This document shows positions 6,369 to 6,692 of a DNA stretch of 6,692 nucleotides, in pieces. The first letter of the stretch is position 1. Each line of letters opens with the position of its first letter. The notes below the pieces were generated by a model. It did no database searches and had not been told where the DNA came from. It worked only from the letters and a program-made list of their open reading frames with translations. Location: assembly GCA_031290405.1 (NCBI GenBank), contig JAITNO010000147.1:1-6692 (forward strand), given 5' to 3'. This DNA is from Spirochaetaceae bacterium. GTDB taxonomy: Bacteria; Spirochaetota; Spirochaetia; Treponematales; Breznakiellaceae. Both the position numbers and the translations under genes were made by a program.

Positions 6369-6692
6369 TGGGCTACGGCGTGCATTGGAAGGTGCTGAAC
6401 GCGTTGGACTTCGGCTTGCCGCAAAAGCGGGAGCGCGTGATTATCGTGGGCTTTTTGGATGCGGACACGGAGTTTGCCTTCCCAGTCCCCCGCGAGCGGG
6501 GGAGGTTGGAAGACGTTTTGCTGGCGGACGATGCGGTTGACGGCAGATTCTTTGCCAGCGAAAGGATCGTGAAAAAGCGCAGGGAAAGGCACCAAAGCGG
6601 CCATGTTCCCGGCATCTGGCACGAGAACAAGGGGGGCAACGTCGCCAGCTATCCTTATTCGTGCGCGTTGCGCGCCGGCGCGTCGTACAATT
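6356..6692 (+). pseudogene. DNA (cytosine-5) methyltransferase, 5'-truncated, runs off the right end
   Basis: The frame starting near 6356 reads ALRALGYGVHWKVLNALDFG and continues LPQKRERVIIVGF, which is the motif VIII region (QxRxR, 6422-6436) of C5-cytosine methyltransferases. The following stretch is the variable target-recognition region, and GNVASYPYSCALRAGAS near the end precedes motifs IX and X in relatives. The frame is open to the last base, so the 3' part lies outside the window. Motifs I to VII, including the SAM-binding FxGxG and the catalytic PCQ cysteine, are absent: the DNA to the left is rpoN on the opposite strand. As it stands the product could not methylate DNA. The remaining 112 codons have no stop or frameshift, so the truncation is recent, the missing half is encoded elsewhere, or the join is an assembly artefact. 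Only the family call is secure. Confidence 0.8.

Noticed and set aside
1..6692. Sigma-54 -24/-12 promoters, CRISPR arrays, tRNA or rRNA genes, transposase genes
   Set aside because: I scanned by eye and found no TGGC-N(8)-TTGC-like site with correct spacing, no spaced direct repeats, no RNA gene and no transposase; a profile search could still find weak sites.

Overview
The window is GC-rich and densely coded. Four genes lie head to tail on the minus strand (right to left): a sigma-54 factor (rpoN), a short membrane-anchored protein resembling a membrane-fusion (HlyD-type) adaptor, a peptidase-containing ABC exporter, and a second ABC exporter half. The two transporters and the adaptor match the export module of NHLM/NHLP-type RiPP (bacteriocin-like peptide) clusters in order and domain make-up. 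A C-terminal-half fragment of a DNA cytosine-5 methyltransferase reads rightward off the window from just beyond rpoN. The organism cannot be named with certainty. The RpoN has a short linker after region I and ends with its RpoN box, and its wording recalls spirochaete (Treponema-like gut bacterium) sigma-54 proteins, but that is memory-based inference.

Layout from the left. Positions 1-125 hold no convincing gene but carry a hairpin followed by a T-run, which suits an intrinsic terminator for the minus-strand operon. Positions 126-2294 encode the ABC half without a peptidase. Positions 2301-4457 encode the ABC half with an N-terminal C39 double-glycine peptidase. Positions 4458-4955 encode the 165-residue adaptor-like protein. 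Positions 4959 to about 6299 encode RpoN. The interval of about 55 bases beyond it contains GC-rich inverted repeats, and from about 6356 to the end a methyltransferase frame begins at motif VIII, with everything upstream of that motif missing.

How the genes fit together. The C39 domain should cut a leader peptide after a GG-type site while the two ABC halves, probably as a heterodimer, move the core peptide across the inner membrane. The adaptor-like protein would attach to the periplasmic face. No precursor peptide and no modification enzyme is in the window, so the substrate must be encoded elsewhere. The genes are separated by only 3, 0 and 6 bases and end in a terminator, so they look like one transcription unit with rpoN as its first gene.

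The most notable points are these. All four genes share one reading frame and are separated only by single stop codons (TAA, TAG, TAG). The ATPase sites look asymmetric: the second ABC half has Asp for the catalytic Glu and Ser for the switch His, and its partner lacks the Q-loop Gln. The adaptor is very short. rpoN contains a nine-G tract that could slip. GC skew changes sharply at the adaptor/transporter boundary.
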